Both the position numbers and the translations under genes were made by a program. DNA of 43,774 nt from an uncultured Gammaproteobacteria bacterium (GTDB taxonomy: Bacteria; Pseudomonadota; Gammaproteobacteria; Nitrosococcales; Methylophagaceae). The stretch lies in assembly GCA_913058195.1 (NCBI GenBank), contig CAJXPP010000001.1:1-43774 (forward strand), written 5' to 3'. A model generated the notes under the pieces. That model did no database searches and was not told the origin of the DNA. It saw only the letters and a program-made list of their open reading frames with translations. Positions 26,487-34,418 of this stretch are shown one piece after another (position 1 is the first letter of the stretch; every line of letters starts with the position of its first letter).

Positions 26487-26786
26487 TTAAATTCCAGATT
26501 GTGCAGACCAACTAATAATGTGGTCTGTTTTTACCATTGACTGTACTTGTTCGAGTACCTGCGATATGACATCAGGCCTGTCAAAAAATTCAATAACGAC
26601 GGGCAACTCCAACGATAGGTCCATCAATGATGATGTTTGTATGTTTCTCGCATCCCCAAAGCCTTCTATGGCTCTAAAGACCGATACGCCCTGAACACGA
26701 TTATCTTCGTATAGCCAATTAACTACTCGCTCGTAATGATCTCGTCCTTCAGAAAGGTAGATCCGTACCATTGTTATCTCATGCAT
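26487..26786 (-). CDS. DUF190 domain protein
   Basis: Small PII-like alpha/beta protein of the DUF190 family, function not established. I chose the ATG at 26786 (MHEITMVRIYLSEG), giving 99 residues; an in-frame TTG 18 nt upstream is less likely. GGAAGG inside the end of crcB serves as ribosome-binding site, and the ATG is 1 nt after the crcB stop. The segments MVRIYLSEGRDHYE, GVSVFRAIEGFGD and LPVVIEFFDRPDVI are typical of DUF190. crcB and DUF190 genes are frequent neighbours, so a role in controlling fluoride export is plausible but unproven. Confidence 0.88.
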   Translation of the reverse strand: MHEITMVRIYLSEGRDHYERVVNWLYEDNRVQGVSVFRAIEGFGDARNIQTSSLMDLSLELPVVIEFFDRPDVISQVLEQVQSMVKTDHIISWSAQSGI

Positions 26787-26787
26787 A

Positions 26788-27162
26788 TTAAATTTGCCTT
26801 CCAATTACCAACCCAATCCATGTTGCTCCAAGGCAGATAACAACACTTAGCACTATATTTAATAATGCGCGGTTTATCTCTCCCGACTCTATCAAGGTTA
26901 GCGTTTCCATCGAGAACGTTGAAAAGGTGGTAAATGCACCTAAAAAACCAACGATAATAGCACTGCGCCACTCTGATGACAGCATGCCTCGCTCAATAAT
27001 TAGGATGAAAAAAATCCCCATCAATAGAGACCCTAGAACGTTAACGGCTAAGGTACCATAGGGAAAGTCACGGCCTAATAATCGATAAATATATGCTGAT
27101 ACTTCAAATCGAAGGACAGCGCCTAAAGCACCACCACCAGCGATAATTAATAACTGCTGCAC
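26788..27162 (-). CDS. crcB: fluoride ion channel CrcB (Fluc)
   Basis: Small inner-membrane channel that lets fluoride leave the cell as a dual-topology dimer. The 124 residues form four membrane helices. Family motifs are GGGALGAVLRF (9-19), PYGTLAVNVLGS (around 36-47) with the conserved Asn, and GFLGAFTTFSTFSMET, which carries the pore Phe and TTFSTF. The start codon is GTG (27162) with a weak GAGA upstream. I looked for a fluoride riboswitch in the 358 bp before it and found no match to its conserved elements. Confidence 0.93.
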   Translation of the reverse strand: MQQLLIIAGGGALGAVLRFEVSAYIYRLLGRDFPYGTLAVNVLGSLLMGIFFILIIERGMLSSEWRSAIIVGFLGAFTTFSTFSMETLTLIESGEINRALLNIVLSVVICLGATWIGLVIGRQI

Positions 27163-27520
27163 GATATTTTCTCAATCAAATCAAATGGCATAGTTTACCT
27201 TATTACGTAACATTGCTTATTAAAGATTGCTTCACCAAGGAAAGTTGGCCTTATCTAAGCTTTTAACAACTCACACGATAGCCTAATTAAATACTATAGA
27301 TAACTTGCCTGAAGACATAAGGTTCAACCATTTCCACTAGACAGACTACTTTAAGCTTACTTAGGTAAGCTGCGCTAGCAAGGGCCTAGTATAGTCATCA
27401 TCGCTACTTATAATTTTTAACCAATCTCGCTGGACAGAGATTGTAAACTGATGTTTCACAACATTATCCAACAGTTATCTATATTTAAGAGTGAACCATC
27501 TCGCGCCTACATCGTGAAAA
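27163..27520. other. intergenic stretch between crcB and pyk, no gene recognised
   Basis: These 358 bases hold no credible gene on either strand and no strong terminator after pyk. Two small dyads are visible: AGCTTAC/GTAAGCT at 27354-27371 (7-bp stem, 4-nt loop, no T tract) and AATCTC/GAGATT at 27423-27442. The crcB promoter must lie here, but I cannot place it with confidence. Confidence 0.6.
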
Positions 27521-28972
27521 CTAATTCTGCTTAGGTTCCTCCATTTCACCAACACGCACTAACTTCAATGCATTCGTACTACCCTTCACCTCATGATCAC
27601 CTGTGGTAATAATCACTAGATCACCCTCACGAACTACGCCTCTTCTTTGCAATTCATCAATAGCTTCTTTATTCAAGGAAGCATGGTCATCATGATCAAC
27701 TATAAAACTAACAGGGTAAACGCCACGATATAGCGTTACTTTCTGACACGTCTCAGCATGGGGCGTTAATGCAAAAATAGGGATCCCAGAACTAATACGT
27801 GACATCCATAATGGTGTTGCCCCCGTTTCCGTTAGTGCAGCAATAGCTTTCACATCTACGTGATTAGCCATATACATAGCCCCCATCGCTATTGCTTCAT
27901 CCATCTTCTCAAATTTTGAATCCATACGGTGACGTGACACACGAATCTCACGCTGCTGCTCAGCTTCCAAACAAATACGATCTACAGCTTCAATCACTTT
28001 AACAGGGTGCTTACCCACAGCCGTTTCACCTGACAACATCACTGCATCAGTGCCATCAAGCACCGCATTCGCAATATCAAACACTTCAGCACGCGTTGGA
28101 ATCGCATTGGTAATCATTGACTCCATCATCTGTGTGGCTGTAATAACGACTCGGTTCAATCGTCGAGCATGTTGAATAATGCGTTTTTGAATGGGTGGTA
28201 GTGCAGCATCACCCACCTCAACGCCAAGATCGCCACGAGCAACCATGACGCCGTCTGAGGCAAGAATAATTTCATCAATAACCTCAAGCGCTTCTGCACG
28301 CTCAATCTTAGCTATAATTCCGCCTCGGCCGCCCGCTTCACGCAATAACTGGCGGGCTAAGTTAATATCAGCAGCTGAACGAGGAAATGATATAGCAACA
28401 TAATCAGCCTGCATTTTTGCAGCAATAATAATGTCAGCTTTATCTTTTTCTGTTAATGCAGCTGCCGATAAACCACCGCCTTGACGATTAATACCTTTAT
28501 TATTGGATAATTCGCCACCAACAACAACTCGACAAACAATACGCTGATCTTCAATTCGTTTGACCCAAAAAACAATTCGGCCATCATCAAGTAATAAGGT
28601 ATCACCACGCTTAACATCATGCGGTAATTGCTTATAATCAATACCTACCTGTTCAGAATCACCCTCATCTGAACCTAAGGCGGCATCTAGAATAAACTCA
28701 GCATCGTCTTCAAGAAACACTTTACCCGTAGTAAACCGAGCAATACGAATTTTTGGCCCTTGCATATCTGCGAGAACACCTACTTGTCGCCCGTATGCAC
28801 TTGCGCGGTTTCGAACAGCTTCAGCAAGCTCAAGATGTTCCGCAGGATTGCCATGAGAAAAATTCAAACGAACCACATCTACTCCAGCATTAATTATGGC
28901 ATCTAATGCTTCTGGTGAATTTGTTGACGGGCCTAATGTTGCAACAATTTTCGTTCTTCTTCTGACGATCAA
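27521..28972 (-). CDS. pyk: pyruvate kinase
   Basis: Glycolytic enzyme making pyruvate and ATP from phosphoenolpyruvate. The 483 residues include RRRTKIVATLGPS, AGVDVVRLNFSHG, the active-site GVMVARGDLGVEVG, and ATQMMESMI, MLSGETAVGKHP. It is closer to the PykA type than to PykF. The start is TTG, 9 nt after GGAG. It lies 18 nt after pgk and is the last gene of the central-carbon cluster; a fructose-bisphosphate aldolase gene, often next in such clusters, is not present here. Confidence 0.96.
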   Translation of the reverse strand: MIVRRRTKIVATLGPSTNSPEALDAIINAGVDVVRLNFSHGNPAEHLELAEAVRNRASAYGRQVGVLADMQGPKIRIARFTTGKVFLEDDAEFILDAALGSDEGDSEQVGIDYKQLPHDVKRGDTLLLDDGRIVFWVKRIEDQRIVCRVVVGGELSNNKGINRQGGGLSAAALTEKDKADIIIAAKMQADYVAISFPRSAADINLARQLLREAGGRGGIIAKIERAEALEVIDEIILASDGVMVARGDLGVEVGDAALPPIQKRIIQHARRLNRVVITATQMMESMITNAIPTRAEVFDIANAVLDGTDAVMLSGETAVGKHPVKVIEAVDRICLEAEQQREIRVSRHRMDSKFEKMDEAIAMGAMYMANHVDVKAIAALTETGATPLWMSRISSGIPIFALTPHAETCQKVTLYRGVYPVSFIVDHDDHASLNKEAIDELQRRGVVREGDLVIITTGDHEVKGSTNALKLVRVGEMEEPKQN

Positions 28973-28990
28973 AGATCTATACTCCGTTTG

Positions 28991-30175
28991 CTAAGATTGT
29001 GCCCGTTGTTCAAGTATTTCTACAGCAGGCAATTTTTTGCCTTCTAAAAACTCTAAAAAGGCACCCCCACCTGTTGAGATATAAGAGACATCGTCACTTA
29101 TATTATATTTTGCTACTGCTGCAAGCGTATCACCGCCCCCTGCAATTGAAAAAGCGTTTGACTCTGCTATCGCCATCGCAATCTCTTTGGTGCCCTCACC
29201 AAATTGATTAAATTCAAATACACCGACAGGGCCATTCCAAACAATCGTACCTGCATTTTTAAGGATCTCAGTTAACTCTTCTGCTGATTTTGGTCCAATG
29301 TCAAAAATCATATCGTCATCTTCGACCTCTGTTGCTGATTTCAACGTCGCTACCGCAGTCTCTGAAAACTCTTTACCGCAGACGACATCGCCCGGAACAG
29401 GAATGTCACCACCACGTGCTTGCGCATCTGCCGTCAATGCCTTGCAGGTATCAATTAAATCTGGTTCATACAATGATTTACCCACATTATTGCCTGCTGC
29501 AGCAATAAAAGTATTGGCAATACCGCCACCCACAATAAGTTGATCTACAATTTTTGATAGTGACTCAAGCACGGTTAGTTTGGTTGACACTTTAGACCCA
29601 CCAACAATTGCCACCATTGGTCGAGCAGGGTTATCAAGCGCCTTACCTAATGCTTCTAGTTCACCCGATAATAAAGGTCCTGCACAGGCAATAGGAGCAA
29701 ATTTTGCTACGCCATGTGTTGAAGCTTGCGCTCTATGCGCTGTACCAAATGCATCCATTACATACACGTCACATAATGCTGCCATGCGTTGTGATAAAGC
29801 ATCATCATTTTCTTTTTCGCCAATATTGAAACGAACATTTTCACACAATACAACTTCACCCTCTTCTACTGGAATAAAGTCTGGTTCTAACCAATTCTGT
29901 TCAAGACGGACAGGCTGACCAAGCAAAGCTGATAAATAATTTGCTACTGGGGCTAAAGAGTATTTATTTTCGTATTGACCCTCTGTCGGTCTGCCTAAGT
30001 GAGACATTAACATCACTTTTGCTCCAGCCTCTATCGCCTTTTTGATCGTTGGCAAAGAAGCATGGATACGTGTGCCATCAGCTACAACACCCGCTTTTAA
30101 CGGTACATTTAAATCTTGACGGATTAGCACTCGTTTTCCAGATAAATCTACATCAGTCATATTAATTACAGACAT
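28991..30175 (-). CDS. pgk: phosphoglycerate kinase
   Basis: Transfers phosphate from 1,3-bisphosphoglycerate to ADP. The 394 residues carry GKRVLIRQDLNVPL, the substrate-binding SHLGRPTEG, MDAFGTAHRAQASTHG, VAIVGGSKVSTKL and the ATP-site GGGDTLAAV near the C-terminus. AAGGAA precedes the ATG. A strong terminator lies between gap and pgk, so pgk-pyk probably rely on a separate promoter or on partial readthrough. Confidence 0.97.
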   Translation of the reverse strand: MSVINMTDVDLSGKRVLIRQDLNVPLKAGVVADGTRIHASLPTIKKAIEAGAKVMLMSHLGRPTEGQYENKYSLAPVANYLSALLGQPVRLEQNWLEPDFIPVEEGEVVLCENVRFNIGEKENDDALSQRMAALCDVYVMDAFGTAHRAQASTHGVAKFAPIACAGPLLSGELEALGKALDNPARPMVAIVGGSKVSTKLTVLESLSKIVDQLIVGGGIANTFIAAAGNNVGKSLYEPDLIDTCKALTADAQARGGDIPVPGDVVCGKEFSETAVATLKSATEVEDDDMIFDIGPKSAEELTEILKNAGTIVWNGPVGVFEFNQFGEGTKEIAMAIAESNAFSIAGGGDTLAAVAKYNISDDVSYISTGGGAFLEFLEGKKLPAVEILEQRAQS

Positions 30176-30244
30176 CTAAGTTTTCCTTTTTCGAATTTAT
30201 GTTTTTTATTTTTACAGTTTGATTATAGCGCTCGACAATATGTG

Positions 30245-30287
30245 ATAAAAATAAAAAAGGCTCCCTCATTTCATGAAGAAGCCTTTT
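30245..30287 (-). terminator. terminator between gap and pgk
   Basis: On the minus strand AAGGCTTCTTCAT pairs over 13 bp (two G-T wobbles) with ATGAGGGAGCCTT around a GAA loop, followed by TTTTATTTTTAT. It starts about 27 nt after the gap stop and should make gap mRNA more abundant than pgk. Confidence 0.9.
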
Positions 30288-30313
30288 AAAATCACATCGC
30301 GTGACGAGCTTGT

Positions 30314-31315
30314 TTATTTACCAACCAGCTCAACTAAACGCATCATATTACATGTGTAACCATATTCATTGTCATACCATGCTACTAACTTCACAAATGT
30401 ACTATCAAGTGCAATACCAGCGCCGGCATCGAATGTTGATGGTGCTGTGTTACCACGGAAATCAGTAGAAACTACTTTATCTTCGGTATAACCTAATACA
30501 CCTTTTAATGAACCTTGCTCTGATGCCGATTTCATTGCAGCACAGATGTCATCGTAAGACGCTTCTTTCTTTAGCTCAACAGTTAAATCAACCACTGATA
30601 CATCAGATGTTGGTACGCGGAAAGCCATACCGGTTAATTTACCATTCAATTCTGGCAAAACAATTCCTACCGCTTTAGCTGCACCCGTTGAAGATGGGAT
30701 GATGTTTTCTAAAATACCTCGACCACCACGCCAATCTTTTAGTGATGGGCCATCCACTGTTTTTTGTGTTGCAGTTGCCGCATGTACTGTGGTCATCAGA
30801 CCACGTTTAATACCAAAATTATCATTAACTACTTTAGCCATTGGAGCTAAACAGTTTGTTGTACAAGATGCAGCAGAGACAATTGCTTCACCTTTATATT
30901 CATCATCATTCACACCAAATACAAACATTGGCGTGTCATCTTTAGAAGGTGCTGATTGAACGACTTTTTTAGCGCCAGCATCCAAATGTGCCTGGCAAGA
31001 TTCTTTTGTTAAGAAAAAACCCGTACATTCTAAAATTAAGTCAGCGTTTACTTCATCCCATTTTAAATCAGCAGGATTACGTTCCGCTGTAATGCGAATA
31101 GTTTTACCGTCAACAACTAAGTTACCGTCAACAACTGATACTTCACCGTCAAATAAACCATGAACAGAATCATGTTTTAACATGTAAGCAAGATATTCAG
31201 GATCAAGAAGATCATTAATTGCTACTATTTCAATATTTGTGAAATCTTTTGCCGCAGCACGAAATGCCATACGACCGATACGCCCAAAACCATTAATACC
31301 AACTTTAATTGTCAT
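30314..31315 (-). CDS. gap: glyceraldehyde-3-phosphate dehydrogenase, type I
   Basis: Oxidises and phosphorylates glyceraldehyde 3-phosphate. The 333 residues contain the Rossmann start VGINGFGRIGR, AINDLLDP (Asp35 suggests NAD preference), catalytic Cys151 in SAASCTTNCLAP, HAATATQKTVDGPS, and WYDNEYGYTCNM at the end. GAAGGAA lies upstream of the ATG. It appears to be transcribed alone: the tkt terminator lies upstream, a promoter candidate with a hairpin at its start lies at 31372-31401, and a terminator follows the gene. Confidence 0.97.
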   Translation of the reverse strand: MTIKVGINGFGRIGRMAFRAAAKDFTNIEIVAINDLLDPEYLAYMLKHDSVHGLFDGEVSVVDGNLVVDGKTIRITAERNPADLKWDEVNADLILECTGFFLTKESCQAHLDAGAKKVVQSAPSKDDTPMFVFGVNDDEYKGEAIVSAASCTTNCLAPMAKVVNDNFGIKRGLMTTVHAATATQKTVDGPSLKDWRGGRGILENIIPSSTGAAKAVGIVLPELNGKLTGMAFRVPTSDVSVVDLTVELKKEASYDDICAAMKSASEQGSLKGVLGYTEDKVVSTDFRGNTAPSTFDAGAGIALDSTFVKLVAWYDNEYGYTCNMMRLVELVGK

Positions 31316-31371
31316 TCTATCGTTCCTTCTTATTTAATTTGCATAAGTCACTTATAGTGGAGTGAATAAAG

Positions 31372-31401
31372 ATCACCAACACGAAGTGTAGGTGATTTAT
31401 A
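31372..31401 (-). promoter_or_regulatory. candidate gap -10 box and adjacent inverted repeat
   Basis: On the minus strand TATAAA (31401-31396) is followed immediately by a 25-nt inverted repeat (31396-31372): ATCACCTACAC, TTC, GTGTTGGTGAT, with 10 of 11 positions paired. No good -35 is seen 17 nt upstream. The repeat would overlap the transcription start, as an operator or as a 5' mRNA hairpin. Confidence 0.4.
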
Positions 31402-31517
31402 CCATAAACAATACTCAAATTTAGTGATGGAATACATAAGATATTCTTATGTCTCTACCAGCAAATTTCAGGGCTGTTTCTCTATTACAAAACGATGCCA
31501 TCATTTCATAATATTTA

Positions 31518-31553
31518 AAAAAATAAAGGCGAGTGTGCTTTCGCACACTCGCC
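31518..31553 (-). terminator. terminator after tkt
   Basis: A perfect 11-bp stem (GGCGAGTGTGC / GCACACTCGCC) with a stable GAAA tetraloop on the minus strand is followed by TTTATTTTTTT. It lies about 40 nt after the tkt stop and separates tkt from gap. Confidence 0.95.
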
Positions 31554-31591
31554 ATTAATTTTAACTAATAGTCATACTGTTTAAGCTAGAC

Positions 31592-33577
31592 TTATAGTGT
31601 TGCTTTTACTACTTTAACAACGTTTTCAACTGTAAAGCCGAAGTGTTCCATCAATACGCCACCTGGTGCAGACTCACCAAATGTATCGATACCAACAACG
31701 CCGCCTTCTAGGCCTACATATTTACGCCAGAAGTCAGTCACACCGGCTTCAACCGCAACACGTTTAACGCCTGGCGTTAAGATGCTATCTTTGTATGCTT
31801 GGTCTTGACGATCAAACACATTAGTAGATGGCATAGAAACAACGCGCGCGTTAACACCGTCAGCCGCTAATTCAGCTTGAGCTTTAACCGCTAAATCAAC
31901 TTCACTACCTGTAGCGATAATGATTACGTCTGCAGTACCTTTAGCTTCAACTAAAACGTAAGCACCTTTACGCATGCCTTCGAAATCAGCAGTATCATGT
32001 GTGCGACCAACAATACCTTGACGACTAAATACTAAGCTTGATGGACCATCTTTACGTTCAACCGCAGATGTCCATGCAATCGCAACTTCAACAGAATCTG
32101 AAGGGCGCCATACATCCATATTAGGGATATAACGCATTGCAGATGTGTTTTCGATTGGTTGATGAGTTGGACCATCTTCACCTTGACCGATAGAGTCATG
32201 TGTCAATACTGCGATAGTACGGATTTTCATCAATGCAGCCATGCGGAAAGCAGATTTTGCATAATCAGAGAACATGTGGAATGTGCCACCGAATGGGATT
32301 AAACCACCGTGTAGTGCCATACCATTCATGATTGCGTACATACCAAACTCACGCACACCGTAAGAAATGTAGTTACCTGGCTCTTTACCCGATACATGCT
32401 TAAAGCTATCACAGCTTGTTAAGTTAGAACCGGTTAAATCAGCACTACCACCTAAGAATTCAGGTAATAAAGGTGCTAAAGCAGCAATTGTTTTTTGTGA
32501 TGCTTGACGAGACGCTAATGTAGCACCCGCTTCATTAGTTTCTGCAATGAATGCATCTGTTGCTTCTTTCCAGTTAGCAGGTAATTCATCTGAGTTACGA
32601 CGAGTAAACTCAGCCGCTAATTCAGGGAATTCAGCAGAATAAGCTTCAAATTTAGCATTCCAAGCTGCTTCTTTAGAAGCGCCAGAAGCTTTAGCATCCC
32701 AACCTTCATACACATCAGCAGGAACTTCAAATGGTGCAGCGTCCCAGTTTAATTCTTTACGAACTAATGCAACTTCTTCGTCACCTAATGCAGCACCATG
32801 ACAGTCATGGCTACCAGATTTATTTGGTGAACCAAAGCCGATGATTGTTTTACAGCAAATCATTGAAGGCTTGTCTGTAACAGACTTAGCTTCATTAACC
32901 GCAGCAGTAATTGCATCAGCATCATGACCATCAACAGATACTACATGCCAGCCGTAAGCTTCAAAACGCTTAACAGTGTCATCTGTGTACCAGCCATCAA
33001 TGTGACCATCGATAGAAATATTGTTGTCATCCCAGAATGCAACTAATTTACCTAGACCCCATGTACCAGCAAGTGCTGCTGCTTCATGAGAGATACCTTC
33101 CATCAAACAACCATCGCCCAAGAATACGTATGTATTATGGTCAACGATGTCATGGCCTGGTTTGTTAAATTGGTCAGCCATTAATTTTTCAGCCATCGCA
33201 AAACCTACTGCGTTGGTGATACCTTGGCCTAAAGGACCGGTTGTTGTTTCAATACCAGGTGCATAACCGTATTCAGGGTGGCCCGCACATTGCGAATGAA
33301 GCTGACGGAAAGATGATAATGAAGACATTGGCAAGTCATAACCTGACAAATGCAACAATGAGTAAATCAACATAGAACCGTGACCGTTAGATAAGATAAA
33401 ACGATCGCGATCAGCCCATTCAGGGTTCGTTGGGTTGTGATTCATGTGGTCATTCCACAATACTTCAGCGATATCCGCCATACCCATAGGTGCGCCTGGG
33501 TGACCAGATTTTGCTTTTTGCACTGCATCCATAGTTAAAGCACGGATGGCGTTTGCTAAATGTCTACGTGTAGCCAT
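31592..33577 (-). CDS. tkt: transketolase
   Basis: Thiamine-diphosphate enzyme moving two-carbon units between sugars in the pentose phosphate, Calvin or ribulose monophosphate pathways. The 661 residues show ANAIRALTMDAVQKAKSGHP, the ThDP motif FLGDGCLMEGISHEAAALAG through DDNNISIDG, THDSIGQGEDGPTHQP and TGSEVDLAVKAQ. GGAGA lies 9-10 nt before the ATG. It follows a thioredoxin-like gene by 26 nt and ends in a strong terminator. Two-gene linkage with gap and pgk suits one-carbon or autotrophic metabolism, but no RuBisCO or hexulose-phosphate synthase gene is in view. Confidence 0.97.
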   Translation of the reverse strand: MATRRHLANAIRALTMDAVQKAKSGHPGAPMGMADIAEVLWNDHMNHNPTNPEWADRDRFILSNGHGSMLIYSLLHLSGYDLPMSSLSSFRQLHSQCAGHPEYGYAPGIETTTGPLGQGITNAVGFAMAEKLMADQFNKPGHDIVDHNTYVFLGDGCLMEGISHEAAALAGTWGLGKLVAFWDDNNISIDGHIDGWYTDDTVKRFEAYGWHVVSVDGHDADAITAAVNEAKSVTDKPSMICCKTIIGFGSPNKSGSHDCHGAALGDEEVALVRKELNWDAAPFEVPADVYEGWDAKASGASKEAAWNAKFEAYSAEFPELAAEFTRRNSDELPANWKEATDAFIAETNEAGATLASRQASQKTIAALAPLLPEFLGGSADLTGSNLTSCDSFKHVSGKEPGNYISYGVREFGMYAIMNGMALHGGLIPFGGTFHMFSDYAKSAFRMAALMKIRTIAVLTHDSIGQGEDGPTHQPIENTSAMRYIPNMDVWRPSDSVEVAIAWTSAVERKDGPSSLVFSRQGIVGRTHDTADFEGMRKGAYVLVEAKGTADVIIIATGSEVDLAVKAQAELAADGVNARVVSMPSTNVFDRQDQAYKDSILTPGVKRVAVEAGVTDFWRKYVGLEGGVVGIDTFGESAPGGVLMEHFGFTVENVVKVVKATL

Positions 33578-33603
33578 TATTTACATTCTCCTGTTCAAAA
33601 AAA

Positions 33604-34161
33604 TTAAGCTGCTCGCCATTTGATCGAGCAACCCATACTAGGTATTTGTTGTTGTGGACCACGACCTGTCTCAGCAACCTGTTTCATTGCTTCAAATAAA
33701 TCTCGTCGTGCATCCGTTGCTGCAGCTTCTTTTCGACTTGCGTCTAAACGACCGCGATACTGCAATTGTAGATCTTTGTTATAACCAAAGAAATCGGGGG
33801 TACACACTGCACCGAATGCTTGGGCAGTTTGTTGTGTTTCATCAAATAGATAGGGGAAAGAAAAACTGTTGTCTTGAGCAATTTTTTTCATATTGTCAAA
33901 GGAGTCTTCTTCGTAGTCGGCAACATCATTAGACATAATTGCGACACTATTGATACCTATTTGTTTTAATTCGCTGGCATCACGAACAAGTCGGTTTAGA
34001 ATAGCTTTTACATAAGGACAGTGATTGCAGATAAACATGATCAACAGACCATTTTCACCACGACAATCATCTAGCGTCCAGATCTTGCCATCTGTACCAG
34101 GCAAAGAAAAATCTATTGCCGGCAAGTCAAAATCACATACTGGTGTTTCTAAACTAACCAT
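33604..34161 (-). CDS. thioredoxin-like / AhpC-TSA family protein
   Basis: Thioredoxin-fold protein of 185 residues without a signal peptide. It begins with a peroxiredoxin-like strand (LPAIDFSLPGTDGKIWTLDD) and has a CxxC centre, Cys45-Asn-His-Cys48, in IMFICNHCPYVKA, then AFGAVCTPDFFGY with the cis-Pro region. This CNHCPY type is common as a thioredoxin family protein of unknown partner. It lies 26 nt before tkt on the same strand, so the two are probably one transcript. It could protect or regulate a redox-sensitive metabolic enzyme; this is inference. It diverges from gltB. Confidence 0.88.
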   Translation of the reverse strand: MVSLETPVCDFDLPAIDFSLPGTDGKIWTLDDCRGENGLLIMFICNHCPYVKAILNRLVRDASELKQIGINSVAIMSNDVADYEEDSFDNMKKIAQDNSFSFPYLFDETQQTAQAFGAVCTPDFFGYNKDLQLQYRGRLDASRKEAAATDARRDLFEAMKQVAETGRGPQQQIPSMGCSIKWRAA

Positions 34162-34418
34162 AGGCTCCCACTTAAATTATGTTTATTCTGGATAATTCAC
34201 CCAAAAAAAACGTTATATCGATGTGCTTGCGAACACATGATCATACCAGAATCATATTGATAATGCTAAATCGCATAGGTGATGCAGTCTATGATTGAAG
34301 CAAAGTTATATACAAGATATAATGTTGGATCCAGAATTTCGTCTCTTGCTAGACGGCAATCCCTCAGTATCGTATTACTTACTGAGATTTGAAACAGAAT
34401 CAATTGAAGGTACGCGAC
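34162..34418. promoter_or_regulatory. divergent control region, thioredoxin-like gene / gltB
   Basis: These 257 bases must hold promoters for both directions. Visible structures are ATGTG/CACAT at 34221-34238, GTCT/AGAC at 34341-34354, and CTCAGTA/TACTGAG at 34363-34386 (7-bp stem, 10-nt loop), the last 20 nt before the gltB ribosome-binding site. I cannot assign a -10/-35 pair with confidence. Confidence 0.4.

Noticed and set aside
27163..27520. Fluoride riboswitch upstream of crcB
   Set aside because: I could not find the conserved pseudoknot segments; a covariance-model search would be decisive.
28999..30100. Several plus-strand ORFs over pgk and similar ones over gap, gltB, serS and pyk
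   Set aside because: They are shadows of well-supported genes on the other strand or frame, with low-complexity translations and no recognisable domain.
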